A stretch of DNA of 64,000 nt from Flabesymbios commensalis (lineage: Eukaryota > Annelida > Polychaeta > Terebellida > Flabelligeridae): assembly GCA_964017125.1 (NCBI GenBank), contig OZ024912.1, forward strand, positions 76,926,154 to 76,990,153, given 5' to 3'. Positions 11,640 through 25,180 of this stretch are shown in pieces; position 1 is the first letter of the stretch, and each line of letters starts with the position of its first letter. The notes below the pieces were generated by a model that saw only the letters and a list, made by a program, of their open reading frames with translations, had not been told where the DNA came from and did no database searches. Both the position numbers and the translations under genes were made by a program.

Positions 11640-11980
11640 TGCCGTTTGGCGGCCATTTTGGTCCGCCATCTTGGATTTTATAACTTATATTTTAACTGTG
11701 GTGTGTGTGCCAAGTAGGCCTACCCTATGCATCATATTAGACCCAAAACAAGCGACAATGCCTAAAATTGAGTCATGTCGGATGATTAATAGGCAAATAA
11801 TTGGAGTTTTAAGAATTTGGCGGCCATCTTGGACGCCATCTTGAAAATTATACTTTTTGCATGGTCAGATTTTGGTAAACTTTTGATATGTAAGCACACC
11901 TTATACTACAATAAACCGTTGAGAATTTTTTTGTAGCAATTTTTTCAGGGTCAAACCATATATGCAGCCCACTACATACA
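11640..11980 (+). repeat. Dispersed repeat with two GGCGGCCAT units
   Basis: Two units contain GGCGGCCAT(T/C)TTGG and CGCCATCTTG(G/A)A. The last 115 bp is the inverted partner of 1870-2000. Confidence 0.65.
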
Positions 11981-12364
11981 TAGATCCCAACACGGACCAA
12001 CACCGAAACACCCTGAGAAGTTACAGGGATAACATGAGGGTTGAGGGTTTTTTACCCCCAAATCATCCTTGTGTCAATACTGTCTGATATGGCAGAAATA
12101 GTCCAAATAATACACTGATTTTATATTTTGACCAATGGCCAATATAGGCTACACCGATAAGGCCCAAGTAAACATGGACAAATGGGGCTGTATTTCAAAG
12201 GGTTGTTATCACAAGGTCATCGCCATGTCATCTCAATGTCACGGCAAAGACCCCAAAGTGCAATGGGTTAACGTCGGGGTGTTTATGGAGATAGCTGCTT
12301 ACGTTTACGTCATGTGACCCTATAGACCTAGTCAGTGAACAGAAATACGGCCCATATTAACAGA

Positions 12365-12730
12365 TTAAAGGGACATGCCCAGGTCTAAAATCATAAAAAA
12401 ATAGGTGATTTTATTTTAGCTTCTTAATATGACCATATGATGTAAACATGTCCATAGACTAGAACTGCAGTTTTTTTTTAAATTTTTGTGCTGCGCATTC
12501 ACCAGTTAGGCTAGATATAGAGACGAAATTCCTGATTTCTAATTATTGACAACCATGTCAAAAATAAGAAATACGGGAATTTCGTCTCTATATCTAGCCT
12601 AACTGGTAAGTACGCAGCACAAAAATTAAAAAACTTTGCAGTTCTAGTATATGGTCATATTAGGCCCCTAAGAAGCCAAAATAAAATAACCGATTTTTTG
12701 ACGATTTTAGACCTGGGCATGACCCTTTAA
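12365..12730. mobile_element. Foldback MITE with ~165-bp arms and TTAA ends
   Basis: The left end TTAAAGGGACATGCCCAGGT and right end ACCTGGGCATGACCCTTTAA are inverse copies, and similarity continues almost to the centre through AGTTAGGCTAGATATAGAGACG. The loop is only about 45 bp. TTAA at both tips suggests a TTAA-targeting family. AGGG tips look more Kolobok-like than piggyBac-like, but no transposase is present to confirm this. Confidence 0.85.
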
Positions 12731-13129
12731 ATTGCAGGCTTTTTTTTTTTTTTATTGAATAAAATATACAATACAAAGTTTGCAGTGTAGTATCATTAAA
12801 ACATTGTCAGACCATAATCATGATAATCATGTTCATTTAAAGCAAAGAGTCATATTCAATAAATATATAAAATAAATGAAAGGATCATTGTCTGAGTCAG
12901 TGTTGTATCATCTGGGTAGGATGACACAACAATGACCCAGTCTCGGGCAAATGGCCAACTTCTCTCGTCCTCCACCGGTTCAGAGCTGGGCCAAAGTTGC
13001 CAGTTTTGGCCCAGCTCTAAACCAGCAAAAAGCGAGTGACAGGGTACCTTTGTCATAAAATATGCCGGTATATACACGTCACGGAACGGGTCGAATATGA
13101 ACCTGCATCCCGGCAAACACAGAGCACCA

Positions 13130-13690
13130 GCCAACATCTGTACAATTTTAGACCAGCGTCGAAGACGTTGGGCCGACGCCGTACAAATGCCATACCAATG
13201 CCCTGTGCCTGCCGGGATTGGCCAAAAGTTGAGCGACTGTCGTTATATAATAAGATAAAAATAACGGTAAGCCATCAAACGCGAGACATCGAGCCAATGC
13301 CGGTCAATGTCGGCCCACCTTCTGCGACGCCGGACCAGCATCAAAGCGGCACCGGGCCCAACGTCTGGCGTTTGCTGAGAAGAGATCGTCCAGCAAGTCC
13401 AATAACAATGCTGAAGCGATGCAGGCACGTCGTCTTCGACGTCGGGCCCGCATCAAGCCAACACTGGCTCAACGTCTGGCACTTGCTGGGTGTTGATGTT
13501 GTCCAACACCGACCCATTATGGTGGGCCATTACCATGCTGGCACGCTGGACAGACACCTTACATCAGCTGTCAAATACATATCTTCAGTCCACCACTCCA
13601 GCAAACGCAGACGCCGAACAAGTGTCCTTTCAATGCCGGGCCAGCGCCTTAGGCGCTGAACCAACATCGAAACAACGCCGGCTCAGCGTC
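13130..13690. repeat. GC-rich palindromic minisatellite-like repeat
   Basis: Diverged words of the type GGCCCAACGTCTGGC and GACGTTGGGCCGACG recur in both orientations every 25-50 bp. They resemble the GC-rich block M in the LINE 3' UTRs, but I could not align the two over their full length. A 207-codon open frame through it (13036-13659) reflects low stop density and is not called as a gene. Confidence 0.65.
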
Positions 13691-13699
13691 ACCTGTCTA

Positions 13700-16600
13700 T
13701 TGGGGTGTTAAATGGAGTCATATATTTATATAACTTGATAACTAATATACATGTAATGGGATTAATACAATAATAGCAAAAATTGAGTATACCCCTTTGC
13801 TTTTAAAGGCCATGTCATGTTTTGCTAGAGATGACTCTATGTGTATTCATTAGGTCTTATGTAACCCAAAAGTTATATTGTAGACTCTATATTGATTTGT
13901 ATTTACATTTTTGTGTCCAATAAATGAAGTTTCAGTACATTTTTTTCCTTCGAAACGAAACTATCGTAATGTATAATAATGCTTAAGTCTGAAGATAGGA
14001 AATATCCACGAAATAGAACGACATCTCAATCTGTCAAAAGTAGCAACAATAAGCAAATGTGAATAATATGCTTGGCCTACCTGATATTTTCTTGTAAACT
14101 GGTCACATGATCTCGTTTTGCGACGTGGGTGTACCAGACACAGCCGGGAGGTCAATATAGATGAGTTTGAGATGAATATGGTGTTGCTCAAAACCTGAAT
14201 TTGTACTAGAATTACGGATATACTCGGGGTATCAGATCCAGTTTAGAAAGAGTAATAACTATGGATTAGGTAGGTGTAATTTTCAGGATGAAAAAATGTT
14301 TGTTGAATGTCTGGGAGGCCATGAAAGGTGATGTTTACATGTATTTCGCCGTGATACAGTTGATTCCCTTGTTCAATTAATTAGTGTAACAAGTTATATG
14401 GGATCGAATCCCTATGGTTGACACATTAAAGTAGTTTACTCAGCGTAATAACGACCCAACTACTTTAAAAACTTTTACTTCAATATTAAATTCGGGTGTA
14501 GACATATTATACTGTCATGATTCTCAGCAACTGGGTAATTTGTTGTGTGAGACCAAATCTAAATAGCGCGCTTATTTATACGGCGTCGATTTCTTCATAG
14601 TTAACACGTACTCGTAGCCAAAGTGAATGAAACGCGTTTCTCGTTACCAAATCCCACCTATTTTACAATAGTTATCTTTTTTACACTTACTCTGCTCTGT
14701 TGTTTCAAACAACGTGACAAAAAGCCCGGTAACTACAGCTAAGCTGGCGTAAAGCATGGTCAGAATGTACACTGTTTGTCTGCATGTTAACTGTGACGTC
14801 TGCGTACTACACTGCAAACGACACAGTATTCATATATATGCGCCGTAGAGGTACAATATGGTGTATTTAAAGGGATCAGCTTATAGATATTTACGCAAGC
14901 ACATAATATTCCTTTCATAATTTGTATTAAAAATCCGTCCTAAAACAATTTATATTAATAACATTGATGGAATAATCTTTCAAATTAGACAGAACTCTTT
15001 CGATTTGCATACATGGTTTAAATGACGCGCGTTTACGCACAGCTCTATGCACGGTGGATGGATACAAGATCGCCACTGAACTTCCCAGTCAGTCCGCAGG
15101 CCGTGGTTATTTTAGCGAAAAGGTCGCTTTGTTTTGTATTAATTTAGAGGCTTCGCGGGGGGGTCAAAATTTGGCGCGGAATTACAACATTCATCCTGCA
15201 TTTTAACTGGTTTTAATTGTTGCTGTAAACCATTTTAAATTGGCCTTGAGTCATTCTGGCAGTTGTTCACGTAAGAACAACATCAGCTAATTGTTCTACG
15301 TATTTTTTGTCAACAATATCTATTTAAATCAGTGAATTTTAAAGGATTTAATATGACACCCACAGAGAGATTGAAAAACTCTCTCTAAATCACACCTTTT
15401 CGTTGTTGGTTCTTTTTTTGGCCAGAAAAAAATTAATTAACTGATTGAATTTTCATGTAGTCTAGAATTTAAGGCGTGCCCTCATGCCGTTTGGTGCGAC
15501 CGCCGGTTATCGGCAAAAAAAAGAACCAAGATATTTGAGAGGTGGTAAACACTAGGTTCAATAAATATCCGGTCATGATCTTACAGCTGTTATATCACTT
15601 TAAAACCATTTTAATGGATTATAGATGGCTTGAAGTTGTCTTACACAGATTTAATTTGAGCGTGTCATACTACACTGACTGCACTGTGATATTAATAGGC
15701 CTATCTCCTCATGTTCAGCGGCCGGCAAACCCTCACACCAGTCACATGTAGGCCTTAACATAGGGCCTACCACAAAACCAGTCACCCACCACTGCCTCAC
15801 AGACCTGTGAAGCACACATTGTCAATAAACGTGCCGCTGTCACACTGGTACTGGTAGTGGTGGGCCCGACAGTTTCTCGAGTTAGGCCCGGTCCTGCAAA
15901 ATGCTGTTTGACTACAACTTCAAGTGAAGAAGTGACAGTGTACGGGGTGTGTTTGGGCATGGTGGGTGACAACTAGCCAACTGAACTAGGCCTAGCCTCT
16001 CGGGCTTTAGACATGATAGAAGGGTTAGCCGTGAGCAGAACATGCCCGTTTTGGTGTAGGCCTAGGGCCTAACACTAGGCTATAGACCCTATTTGGACCC
16101 CATCTAGCTGTAGACCCTGGTGTAATGTTAGGCTACGCCTATAGCTTATAGTCATACAGCAGCCTTTATTAAAGTAAACGTTTAGGCCTACCCGGAACAA
16201 TAGTCTACAATACTGTCATTAGGCCTACACCAGATTTAGACATGGTCTGGGTAGATGCGGGATTTGAAGAAGGGGCGCAGGTGGCTCGAGGCCAATGTAA
16301 GAGACTATTTAGGCCCATTTGTTTAATTGATAGGTAAAAATTGTTCCATTTATTAATATAGGGGAGTATTGAAAACATTTGGCAAAAAACGAACATCCCA
16401 CCTGGAAAAAAATATCGACATCTGTTGTGGGTGGTTAATAAATATGTTAATAACTTTTCCAAAATGTGTTTGTCCCCGTAAAAAAATACAAACAAATCCT
16501 CTTGAGTTACACTTTAGGTCTGGATGTGACTCCAACAGGCTAGGAAAAATTAACTAATTTTTAACTAGGAGGTCAACCTTGCTATTGGCTATCAGTATTT

Positions 16601-17705
16601 TAAAATTAGATTGATTGAACAAGAATAAAAAAATGTTTCAACTTTTATTTCACCCTCATCATGCTCATTATCAATACAAAAATTGTATATTACACATTTT
16701 CAAGTAGGCCTATCTTGAAATAATTCCTCATCTGTGACAAATAAATCTGGTTAGCAACATTTTACAAATTGTTGCAATATATTGCTAAAAAATATATATA
16801 TATATAGACAGTAATATCCCTTGCTACTTATCAAGCATATATGCCTATTATTTCTAGAATGTGAGAGAAGTTAACTTCACAGACTTAATTTACATTGCCA
16901 TCAACATGATAAATTCCTACCATTTGTTTTCATACACAATTGTTACCCTATTTTTCAGTTCTGATATTCCTCTTATTTTCTTAATACATTTGTTTGAAGA
17001 TATTGCATGTAGTGTAGGCCCTATACACAATTAATGACCATTTTTAAATGAATACAAAACACACACTGAACTGCACAAAAAACTTGAATTCTTATATATA
17101 ATGATACTATTAAGTAGCCTAGGCCTACAACATGTACAAAGTGCAATCAAAACATTCTACATTATTAAATACACTACACCAGATGAATTATAACTCATTT
17201 GTAAAGGTTATTATACTTGAAGAAATGTACTCTAAGAGACTAGTATTGATTAAAATTGAATGCTTTATGTGTAGCTATTTGCATTTTATCTGAAGTGTAT
17301 GCATAATTAATATTTTATGAATAACATTCTCAAAAGTTCATACATGCCTGATTTATTATAACTGAATACAAGTATTCACATCAATGTCATTTTTGTTTTA
17401 TCCATGATAAATATGTGAACAATTTCTAAATCAGTCAGTGATGTTGTCATTTGTTATGCATGTATTTCTTAGCATGACTTTCTGATATGACAAGATGTAC
17501 ATATTTGACACAATATAAAAAAAACTGGCATTAATAGTACATCATTTCATGAACTAAGCCTACATACTCAGCAAAAGATCTGCAGATATAAAATTTAACC
17601 CTTGTTCTGCTATGACTAAATAGTAGTATATATATATGTCTTGCAAACAAATTTCAAACCCAACAAAAAGGTAGTCAAACCAGAAAGAGTTGTTCGGAAA
17701 CGAAC
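13700..17705. other. No gene seen; two small hairpins
   Basis: Mostly AT-rich DNA with AGGCCTA words around 15.7-16.2 kb. A hairpin at 14428-14467 has arms TTAAAGTAGTT/AACTACTTTAA. An inverted pair at 15406-15529 has arms TTGGTTCTTTTTTTGGCC and its near-inverse and could be a very small MITE. Nothing else is supportable. Confidence 0.55.
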
Positions 17706-17709
17706 ACGA

Positions 17710-18358
17710 AAGCAGCCCACCTTTATCGCCAGTCGGCCATTTTAAATTTGATATAGATCAGTACATTTTTTCAAGGTTTATTTTATATTAGCGCTTTAGC
17801 TATTATGCAAGATTTATGAGATAATGCAAAAAAAAACAATTAAAAAAGACCGTCAGTCGGCTTTTTGGATTTTATTTCTGCGAAATTTGTCATGGGTTAT
17901 CCTTCTGTGAGTCATAACATCTTGTTCTATATGCTTGGTCCAGCTATTTTCCTTTGTTTGGGACTTACGAAAATATTACAAAACTACTGAAATTCAAAAT
18001 GGCCGCTAAACGGTCATTTTGAAATTGTTTGATCCTCAAAGTTAATCAGGTCATTGGCTGACATAGCTGCAGAACATATTTGCCAAATTAAAAGAAGATC
18101 TGATGGCAACTTTTTCCCTGAAATGCGCTAATGAGCATTTTTTTGTTAGTGCCCATAGTAATTAAAGGGTTGATAATATGGGGATCAAAATGTCACCAAA
18201 ACAATCCCCCAGTGGTATGCGATGGCTATGTGAAGTATGAGGAAGCAGAAGTTGATAGATTAGTAGCTATCTTGAAAACAAATAACTGCGGCGGCGGTGG
18301 AGGCGGCGGCGGACCGTGTGGAATACAGTAAGCGGCCCGCCTCGGCGAAGGCTGCTTA
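17710..18358 (+). mobile_element. HINE-like unit with TAAGC hairpin
   Basis: The left tip AAGCAGCC (17710-17717) is the inverse of the last arm of the 3' stem-loop at 18329-18358 (TAAGC...GCTTA). In between are GGCCATTTTGAATTT-type core repeats and a GGCGGC-rich block just before the hairpin. This matches the layout of the 2.6-10.2 kb element. Confidence 0.5.
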
Positions 18359-19079
18359 ATTAAAGAGATGATTATATGGGAATCAAAATGTCGCCAAAAA
18401 TTCCCAGGTGGTATGTGATGACTATGCGAAGTATGAGAAAACAGAACTTGATAGATCAGCTATCATACCAGTTTTCCGAGATAATGAGAAACAAGAGGCA
18501 TAAATTAGGTTCTGGATTTTGGCGCCTGCCAATAATTTAAAAAGTCGACTTGTGGCGGCCATTTCAAATTTAATTAAAATCACCAACACATCTCCATATG
18601 GTGGGAAATGTGATTGTAAAATTTGAATAATTTCTGACTAAGTATTTGAGTTTTTGCGCCTACAAAAATGAAAATGATCTGTGGCAGCCAATTTGAATTT
18701 CAGTAAAACCTTGAAAATATCACCTGGACATCTCTATATCATCTGATCATGGGCAAAGTTATTGTAAAATTTGAATAATTTCTGACTTGATTTTTTGCGC
18801 ACACAAAAAATTATGAAGACGAACCATTTCCATGTCATGGGGAATGTGATTGCAAAATTTGAATTCGGTTAGCATCTTTAAAAACTCACTTTCACATCTC
18901 CACCTTGTTAGGAAGGTGATTTAAAGATTTTGAAAAAGTTTTCTCGACCACAAAAATGATAAGTTGACCTCTGGTGGCCATTTTGAATTTTGGTTGCATC
19001 TTTAAAAAGTCTGAACGTTACGGACGCTGTACGGAATCCTGGCGCAACTAAAATCCCCCTTTCCCTACGGGTAGGGGAT
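18359..19079 (+). mobile_element. HINE-like unit with ATCCCC hairpin
   Basis: About 150-bp degenerate core repeats (GTGGCGGCCATTTCAAATTT, AAATTTGAATAATTTCTGAC) lead to a CGGACGCTGTACGG patch and the stem-loop ATCCCC...GGGGAT at 19053-19079. A matching left tip was not found. The first 110 bp duplicate part of 18165-18275, so the unit may be a truncated copy. Confidence 0.4.
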
Positions 19080-19165
19080 AAAAACAATTAAAAATGGCCG
19101 ACTGCCATTGCTCAATATATACATATATACACTAGATGTAAGTGTTTACCATGTAAACACCCAAG

Positions 19166-20022
19166 AAGGCTCCCCCTCCCACTTTTCAAATAAGAGTTAT
19201 ACATTAATCACAATTTTAGCAGATAATCAATTTGTACATGTAATTATCAAGTAATATTATGAGGCAAAGGCTAGCAGCTTTAGGCTAGGGTGATAAGGTT
19301 CTAATTTGACGAAAAAAGACTAAAGATGGCCGCCATGACCCGGATATTTTCCCAAACTTTTTGAAAAATTATTGCAGTCTAGGAAATACTACTACTATGC
19401 ACTATGTTAAATATTGAGTATATTGGATGAGTGGCTTTGAAATTATCAGGGTGATAAGGTCCTAAATTGAAGAAAAAAGATTGAAGATGGCCACCATGAT
19501 CCAAATATTCGGCCAAACTTTCTGAAAAATTGATGCAGGCTAGGAATTATCACTACTATGCAGTATTTTGAATATTGAGTATATCGGATAAGCGGCTTTG
19601 AAGTTATCAGGGTGACAAGGTCCTAATATGACGAAAAAAGATTAAAGATGGCCGCCATGACCAGAATATTTCCCCGAACTTTCTTAAAAATTGATGCAGC
19701 CTAGGAATTAATACTTGCATCCAGTATGTTGAACACAAGTGAATCGAAAAAGCGGTTTTGTAGATATCAGGGTGACAAGGTCATAATTTGACGAAAAAAG
19801 ATTAAAGATGGCCGCTATGACCCGAATATTTTCCCAAATTTTCTGAAAAATTGATACAGCCTAGGTATTAATACTTGTATCCAGTATGTTGAACACCAAA
19901 TGAATTGAAAAAGCGGTTTTGTAGATATCAGGGTGACATGGATGAGAGGCGGTGTCCATGCGCGGCGCCGGCGGACGAAACCGTACAAAAACTAAAAGCC
20001 TCCCCCTGGTAGGGGGGAGCCT
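19166..20022 (+). mobile_element. HINE-like unit with AAGGCTCCCCC tips
   Basis: The left tip AAGGCTCCCCC is the inverse of the right tip GGGGGAGCCTT, which also folds back on CTCCCCC about 15 bp upstream. The core has four copies of a 160-bp repeat starting at about 19287, 19449, 19609 and 19769 (CAGGGTGACAAGGTC). A GCGGCGCCGGCGGACG patch lies just before the stem-loop. This is the clearest of the four HINE-like units. Confidence 0.65.
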
Positions 20023-20312
20023 TAATAAATGCATAGGACATTATGGTTAATTCACAATGTAAACCTTTATATATAACTAATAAGTTGTAATTTTTTATAT
20101 TGTCATAACTTGGTTACATGCATTTTCTTTCTCATTCTCAGTTCTCTTTGTTTATGCCAATAATTTATACAGCTTGTATCATAATCAATCAACTACCTTT
20201 TCTTATAATCTAGACATAACTTTTCTCATTAGCTGAACACACACATAAACAATAGATACCGGTATTTTAATACCTGATATGATGGTTTTTTCATGTATGA
20301 TGTGTATTAACC

Positions 20313-20556
20313 CTTTAACCGCCAAATTATTTAATTTGAATTTTCACTCGCTTGAAGTTGTGGATCGCGTCAGCGATCAATAACTTCAAGCGGGTGAAAA
20401 TTATTCATATTTGACAAAATGGAGGTCAACTTTTTTTACAATCTTGCTTATTTAAAGTCACATTTTATATTTAACATGTTTAAAATGTGGTACTTGATAT
20501 GGTAATAATAACGAAGAAACTGAATATATTCAGGACCGGCAGTTAACAGGTTAAAG
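20313..20556. mobile_element. Small foldback MITE
   Basis: Tips CTTTAACC and GGTTAAAG are inverse. An internal stem pairs TTTTCACTCGCTTGAAGTTG with AACTTCAAGCGGGTGAAAA around a GATCGC...GCGATC loop. Confidence 0.65.
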
Positions 20557-20559
20557 CGC

Positions 20560-23500
20560 TAATTTTTAATTGTTACCCCTTAGCAAAGATATTAAAAGTA
20601 GCATAGATTTAACAGGTTTACGGATCAATACAATCATGATATCCAATTACTACTCAACATTGTCATTTACAATCGCTTCCATTAATTAGAAATTGACAAG
20701 ATGAAATAAGTGAGGATTCCATTTTAGATTTTACCATTGTCATGATTACTTTCACACATATATTATACAATATGATCATTGGAATGATTATGCCATGCAT
20801 TTCAAGACCCATGGATTTAGCCCATGTCAATTAATTTGAAGAAATACATTTAAATATGTTATTGTTCTACTCTTTAATTCATAAAATTAGCTTTATTATT
20901 TCTAAAATTGTTCAATTCATTACTTTGCTACAACTTCATGAATCCCTGTAAATTTCAATTTATAATCATAAATAATTTCAATTCAAATATTACTAACTTT
21001 TACATTTTCTTCGATTTTAAAAGTGTAAGATATCACATTTTGAGTCAGAATTCCCCAATCATATCACTCCAAATCGTTTAAACATTATTTGAAACTCCTG
21101 AGATTAACTTGGGGTGCCTCTAAACCTAATTAATAGGTTGAAAAGATTGAGAAATCATTGTTTGACAATTCAATATTAAATTGATCATTACATTCATTGC
21201 TTGGAGACTGATTACCAAATTTTTATATGATCTTGATGATGTCTCCTTAAAAAATGCCCATACCAAGCAAAATAATTCATGAACATTAACCTATTAGGCT
21301 TTTACTTGTAGTTTTAATTTAATGTGGATAATAACATTACATGTACATCCTCTTTATAATTGTGATGTAATATACTACATGTACTACAATTAATCAGATG
21401 AATGTTACCAGAAATACATAATACTGTATTATGTATTTCTGATATTACCGGTATTCAAAATATACAACATGTGGCTCAAACATGTGAGAAATATGTGCTG
21501 TTGTAGCAATCTTGCACATGTTTTTCCAAAGAGCAGGTCACTTCTTTCCAGTGAACATGTTGCATACAAACCTCTCACATGTCTGCAAACATATATATTT
21601 CATTGTATGAATATAGAAGTATTTTTTCCTATAATCAAAGTAATTAAATATAATAATACACCTAAAACTAAATGTTCAGTTTGAAACAAAACTACATAAA
21701 ATACAACATTAAGTACTAGTCCTATAGTTCCTTCATTTGAAATGACTGCAACAAATTTTATTCAACATTTTGTACCTCTCCCACAATGAAATTCCTGGAG
21801 TTGATTATTATTCAATGTTTAATTGCCTAGAAGATGCAAACTTACCAATTGATAATGCATGCAATCATTTACAAACTGTCATTTAACTTTTCATCCCCTT
21901 TGAGAGAAATTAATCATTTTTAGTGAATTTGATTTCATTTCCAATAACTGCTTCAACCTGCTAATAAAAAATATTAAAATCAATTTAAGTGATGATTAGT
22001 AGTGAAAAGGTTAATCGATTTGACGTACCGTTAATAAACAGTGAAACCTCATACAACAATGTAGCACAGAACATATTCACTGCGATTCATCTCACTGCCT
22101 ACTTTACATCTGCAATATAGAAACCAAAAATCTAAACAAAAAATCAATGCAGTGAGCATGGTGAAACAACCCAAATAATATTATTTTTTCAACAATATTT
22201 AATTTTCTGTAACTAATATTTTTGTGATTATTACCAGTTCTGAACTTCACAATATTAGAAGAATAATTGTGATTACATTTAGAAAATAGACATTTAATAT
22301 GTCAATGCAAGTGGTGAATTATTTAAGATTACACATATTACAATGTACGACTGTGTACATATGCACAATATCAGTAACTTGGTTAATTACTTAAGATCTA
22401 ATCTCTACATGTACAATTTGAAAAAATGGTTAACATTTAATGTGTTATATACAATTTCCAGTATCAAATGAGATGGGAGTAGTTATAAAAAAAGACATAT
22501 TTATACACAGCGGTACAAATATACACTGAATGGACAGTTAGTTACTTCCACATTTAACTTTTTTAATTATGTGAATAAGTTAATCAAAAATATTAATACA
22601 TATGTATTAGCAAAATTATGGATGTATCCAGGATTTTTCTTTTTTGCATGTGGCCCAATGTGAATTTGGTGGGCCTAGAGCCTTTTTGTGTCTCGAACAT
22701 GGTTTTTTAGGTTAATATCTCAGCTGTCTGATAAACTGAGTTTGAAAAGTTGTGTAAAAAGCTGTGATAGTGAAATGAAGTAATGATTCTTCCATTATTG
22801 AAATTGAATTCTAAAGATTATTCATGATATATTTGAAGTTAACACATTTGTCTGACATTTATTTTAGGTAAATGCTATTGCAAAAAAATCAGGTGGTGAA
22901 ATGGCTAACTTACCACTATTATAAACTAGAATGGGGCTGTTCTAATTATTCTGTTAGGGTGCATTGATTGCACAAATGTACACATGTATAAAGGTCCATA
23001 AAAAAAAAAACATTTTAGGAGGTAAACTTTTAAATTTATGTAAAATTTCCATTCTTTTTTGTATATGTTATGGATATGTAGACCTCTAACTATATTATGT
23101 AGATGTATATATCAGGCCTAATATAAGATCTAGATATATAGGCTATTTTATACACTTCAAATTTAATCACATTTAATACTGGTCTGGCTAGGGAAGCCAC
23201 ACCTGTTCTAATGCCTGGTAAAATATACAGACCTGACCTAGAAGCCTAAAATATTCACTATCCGGTAATTGCAACACCATAGATATGGATCAAATTCAGT
23301 ATCTAGACCTGAGCCCTTGTAGGCCTAGTCATTGAATTATGTTTTATTCTGACAGATGTACCCCAAATTGTGGGCTGTGGGCCTACTGCAACAAATTAAA
23401 AAAAGGCTTACATGCCACTACTATGTAGGCCTACAGCTAAGCTACAGATCCAGAAGAGGGACATCCTGACCCACCCCTTCTTTTGAAGCTAACTGTCCGC

Positions 23501-23655
23501 TGAGGATAGGCGACATAGAAGTTGATTGATTGAAGATCAAAAGATATCCAGGCACAAGAGTTTTTAGTTCAATATCATGAATATGTAGAATAGGCCTATA
23601 ACGGTATATTGCAAAGCCAAAATACAGTATAATTGTTTTAGTTGTAAAGTAAACA
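20560..23655. other. AT-rich DNA, no gene seen
   Basis: No frame, RNA gene or array is supportable. The one structure is a perfect 15-bp palindrome with a one-base loop at 21410-21440 (AGAAATACATAATAC and inverse). Confidence 0.6.
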
Positions 23656-23660
23656 GATAT

Positions 23661-23820
23661 CAGTGGCGGATCCAGGATCTGGAGAAAGGGGGGGCACCTG
23701 GGGGGTTTGCCCCCTAAATTTTTTTTGGTAAATTTTAGTCAGCTTAGGGGATTTTTTAAAGTATTTGGCGAAATAGGGGGGCGCGCGCGCCCGCTGCGCC
23801 CCCCCTGGATATGCCTACTG
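23661..23820. mobile_element. hAT-like MITE remnant
   Basis: The left tip CAGTGGCGGATCCAGG and right tip CCTGGATATGCCTACTG are inverse with some decay, and both are followed inward by G/C runs. This tip type is common among animal hAT MITEs. No 8-bp target duplication is visible. Confidence 0.6.
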
Positions 23821-24064
23821 CATTTGGGCTTTGTAGGTAACTGTGCACAGTATAACATGTAGCCATATATGCATGCCTAATATAGACTTATTCAAACAAC
23901 TAGTAATTATATTAAAGACTAACTATAATCTGATAATGTCCATGGCCTATAGTAGACTCTAAGCCTATTTTATTATATTTTATTAATTTGGTAGGGCAGG
24001 CCTATAGCCTACCAGGCCCTAGCCTATGACTTAAAGTCTATGTACGCGAGATTGCAGGGTTTCC

Positions 24065-24250
24065 ACAGGAGTCGGTTCAGACGCCCCCCCCCCCCAGGAC
24101 GTGCAGGGGGGAGGGTCAGAGGGGTCCTGCCCCCCCACCCCCCATTGAGCTTCAGATTTTCAACAAATTCTGGGGGCGAGCCCCCGGACCCCCGTATTTT
24201 TCTAAATGTTGTACCTCTTAAACCCCCCCCTCTATATCGGAAAGCTGCGG
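24065..24250. repeat. C-run-rich repeat
   Basis: Several runs of 7-12 C and GGGGGCGAGCCCCCGGACCCCC resemble the interiors of hAT-type MITEs, as also seen at 59.2 kb. No clear tips were found. Open frames through it are compositional. Confidence 0.5.
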
Positions 24251-24289
24251 ACGCCATGAGGTTGTCCGCTCGGGCAACCAACTTTTGTG

Positions 24290-25022
24290 AAGGATATTTT
24301 CACATTACATTATTATTTAAAGGCATTTATAAGTCAAGTGACTGTCAGGGTTGAAAATTTTGATTACAGTGGTGAGCTTCCACTTGTTGGTTAACTAATG
24401 TTTTCAGAAAGTTGTGGCAACAGGCTGGGTCGTAGCTATATATTAGATCTACTTGCGGACAATCTGAAAGTGTTAGAAAATATATAGTGACCTATTCCCT
24501 ATTTTATTCTAATTTCAGTCAATTTAAAATAGGGGGGTCTAGGCCATTCTATGCAAATCTGTGGATTTTTGTCTCAGGCTGTCACTGTGTGAGTGTGTCT
24601 GTGGAATCACCTTCCTCCCCACCCTTTTGGAGCCCTCTCACACTCAAAACATTCCTGGCGGAAATCCTGAATGGTCGTAGACATACATAGTCATAGAATA
24701 GACACTATCTGTTAGTGTAGGTCTAACACTCAAATAATAGGCCCTTAGCCTAGGGGGTCTATTAGTATTAGTGTTAGAAAATCAATTGAAATAGCACAGC
24801 CACAGGCCACAGTGTAGGCTAGAGTTGATCCGAAATCACGTGAATGGGAAATAGCACACAACATGACAAGGTGAGTAGATTTCGGTCGGCGAGAACATTT
24901 TTGGCCAAAATTGTCACCTTCCACGAATGTTATCAACTCTTAGTGAATGTAATAATGGACCACCCAGTTAAATTGCTAAGACCGCCGGTTACCCGTTTCT
25001 TTAACAGAAGTCACTGAACAGC
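24290..25022. other. No gene seen
   Basis: Plain sequence up to the left end of the DIRS element. Confidence 0.6.
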
Positions 25023-25025
25023 AAC

Positions 25026-25180
25026 AATATATCAATTTTGACGCAAAGCGTATTAAAATTGATGTTTTAATAAAGGCTGTGCCGAAATGGTAACGACATA
25101 AATGGGTTTCCAAACTCCACTCGAGCTTAAATATATATATATATTTCAAACTAGCTAAGAAACAAGTCACAGAATACTCC
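25026..25180. repeat. DIRS outer left terminal repeat
   Basis: Inverse of about 48630-48762 through CCACTCGAGCTTAAATATAT and ACAAGTCACAGAATACTCC. The outermost 30 bp (AATATATCAATTTTGACG...) is an extension absent from the other end but present in the internal complementary region. At about 25180 it joins LINE 1 directly, without the promoter part seen on the right. Confidence 0.8.

Noticed and set aside
13036-13659. 207-codon open frame
   Set aside because: It runs through a GC-rich palindromic repeat with few stop codons, shows no domain, and the opposite strand is also open in part.
14399-14415. B-box-like GGGATCGAATCCC
   Set aside because: A simple palindrome with no tRNA structure around it.
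18131-18331. 66-codon frame ending in a glycine run
   Set aside because: The glycines come from a GGC/GGA microsatellite inside a HINE-like unit.
24040-24354. 104-codon proline/glycine-rich frame (and its antisense)
   Set aside because: Produced by C-runs in MITE-like DNA; no start context or domain.
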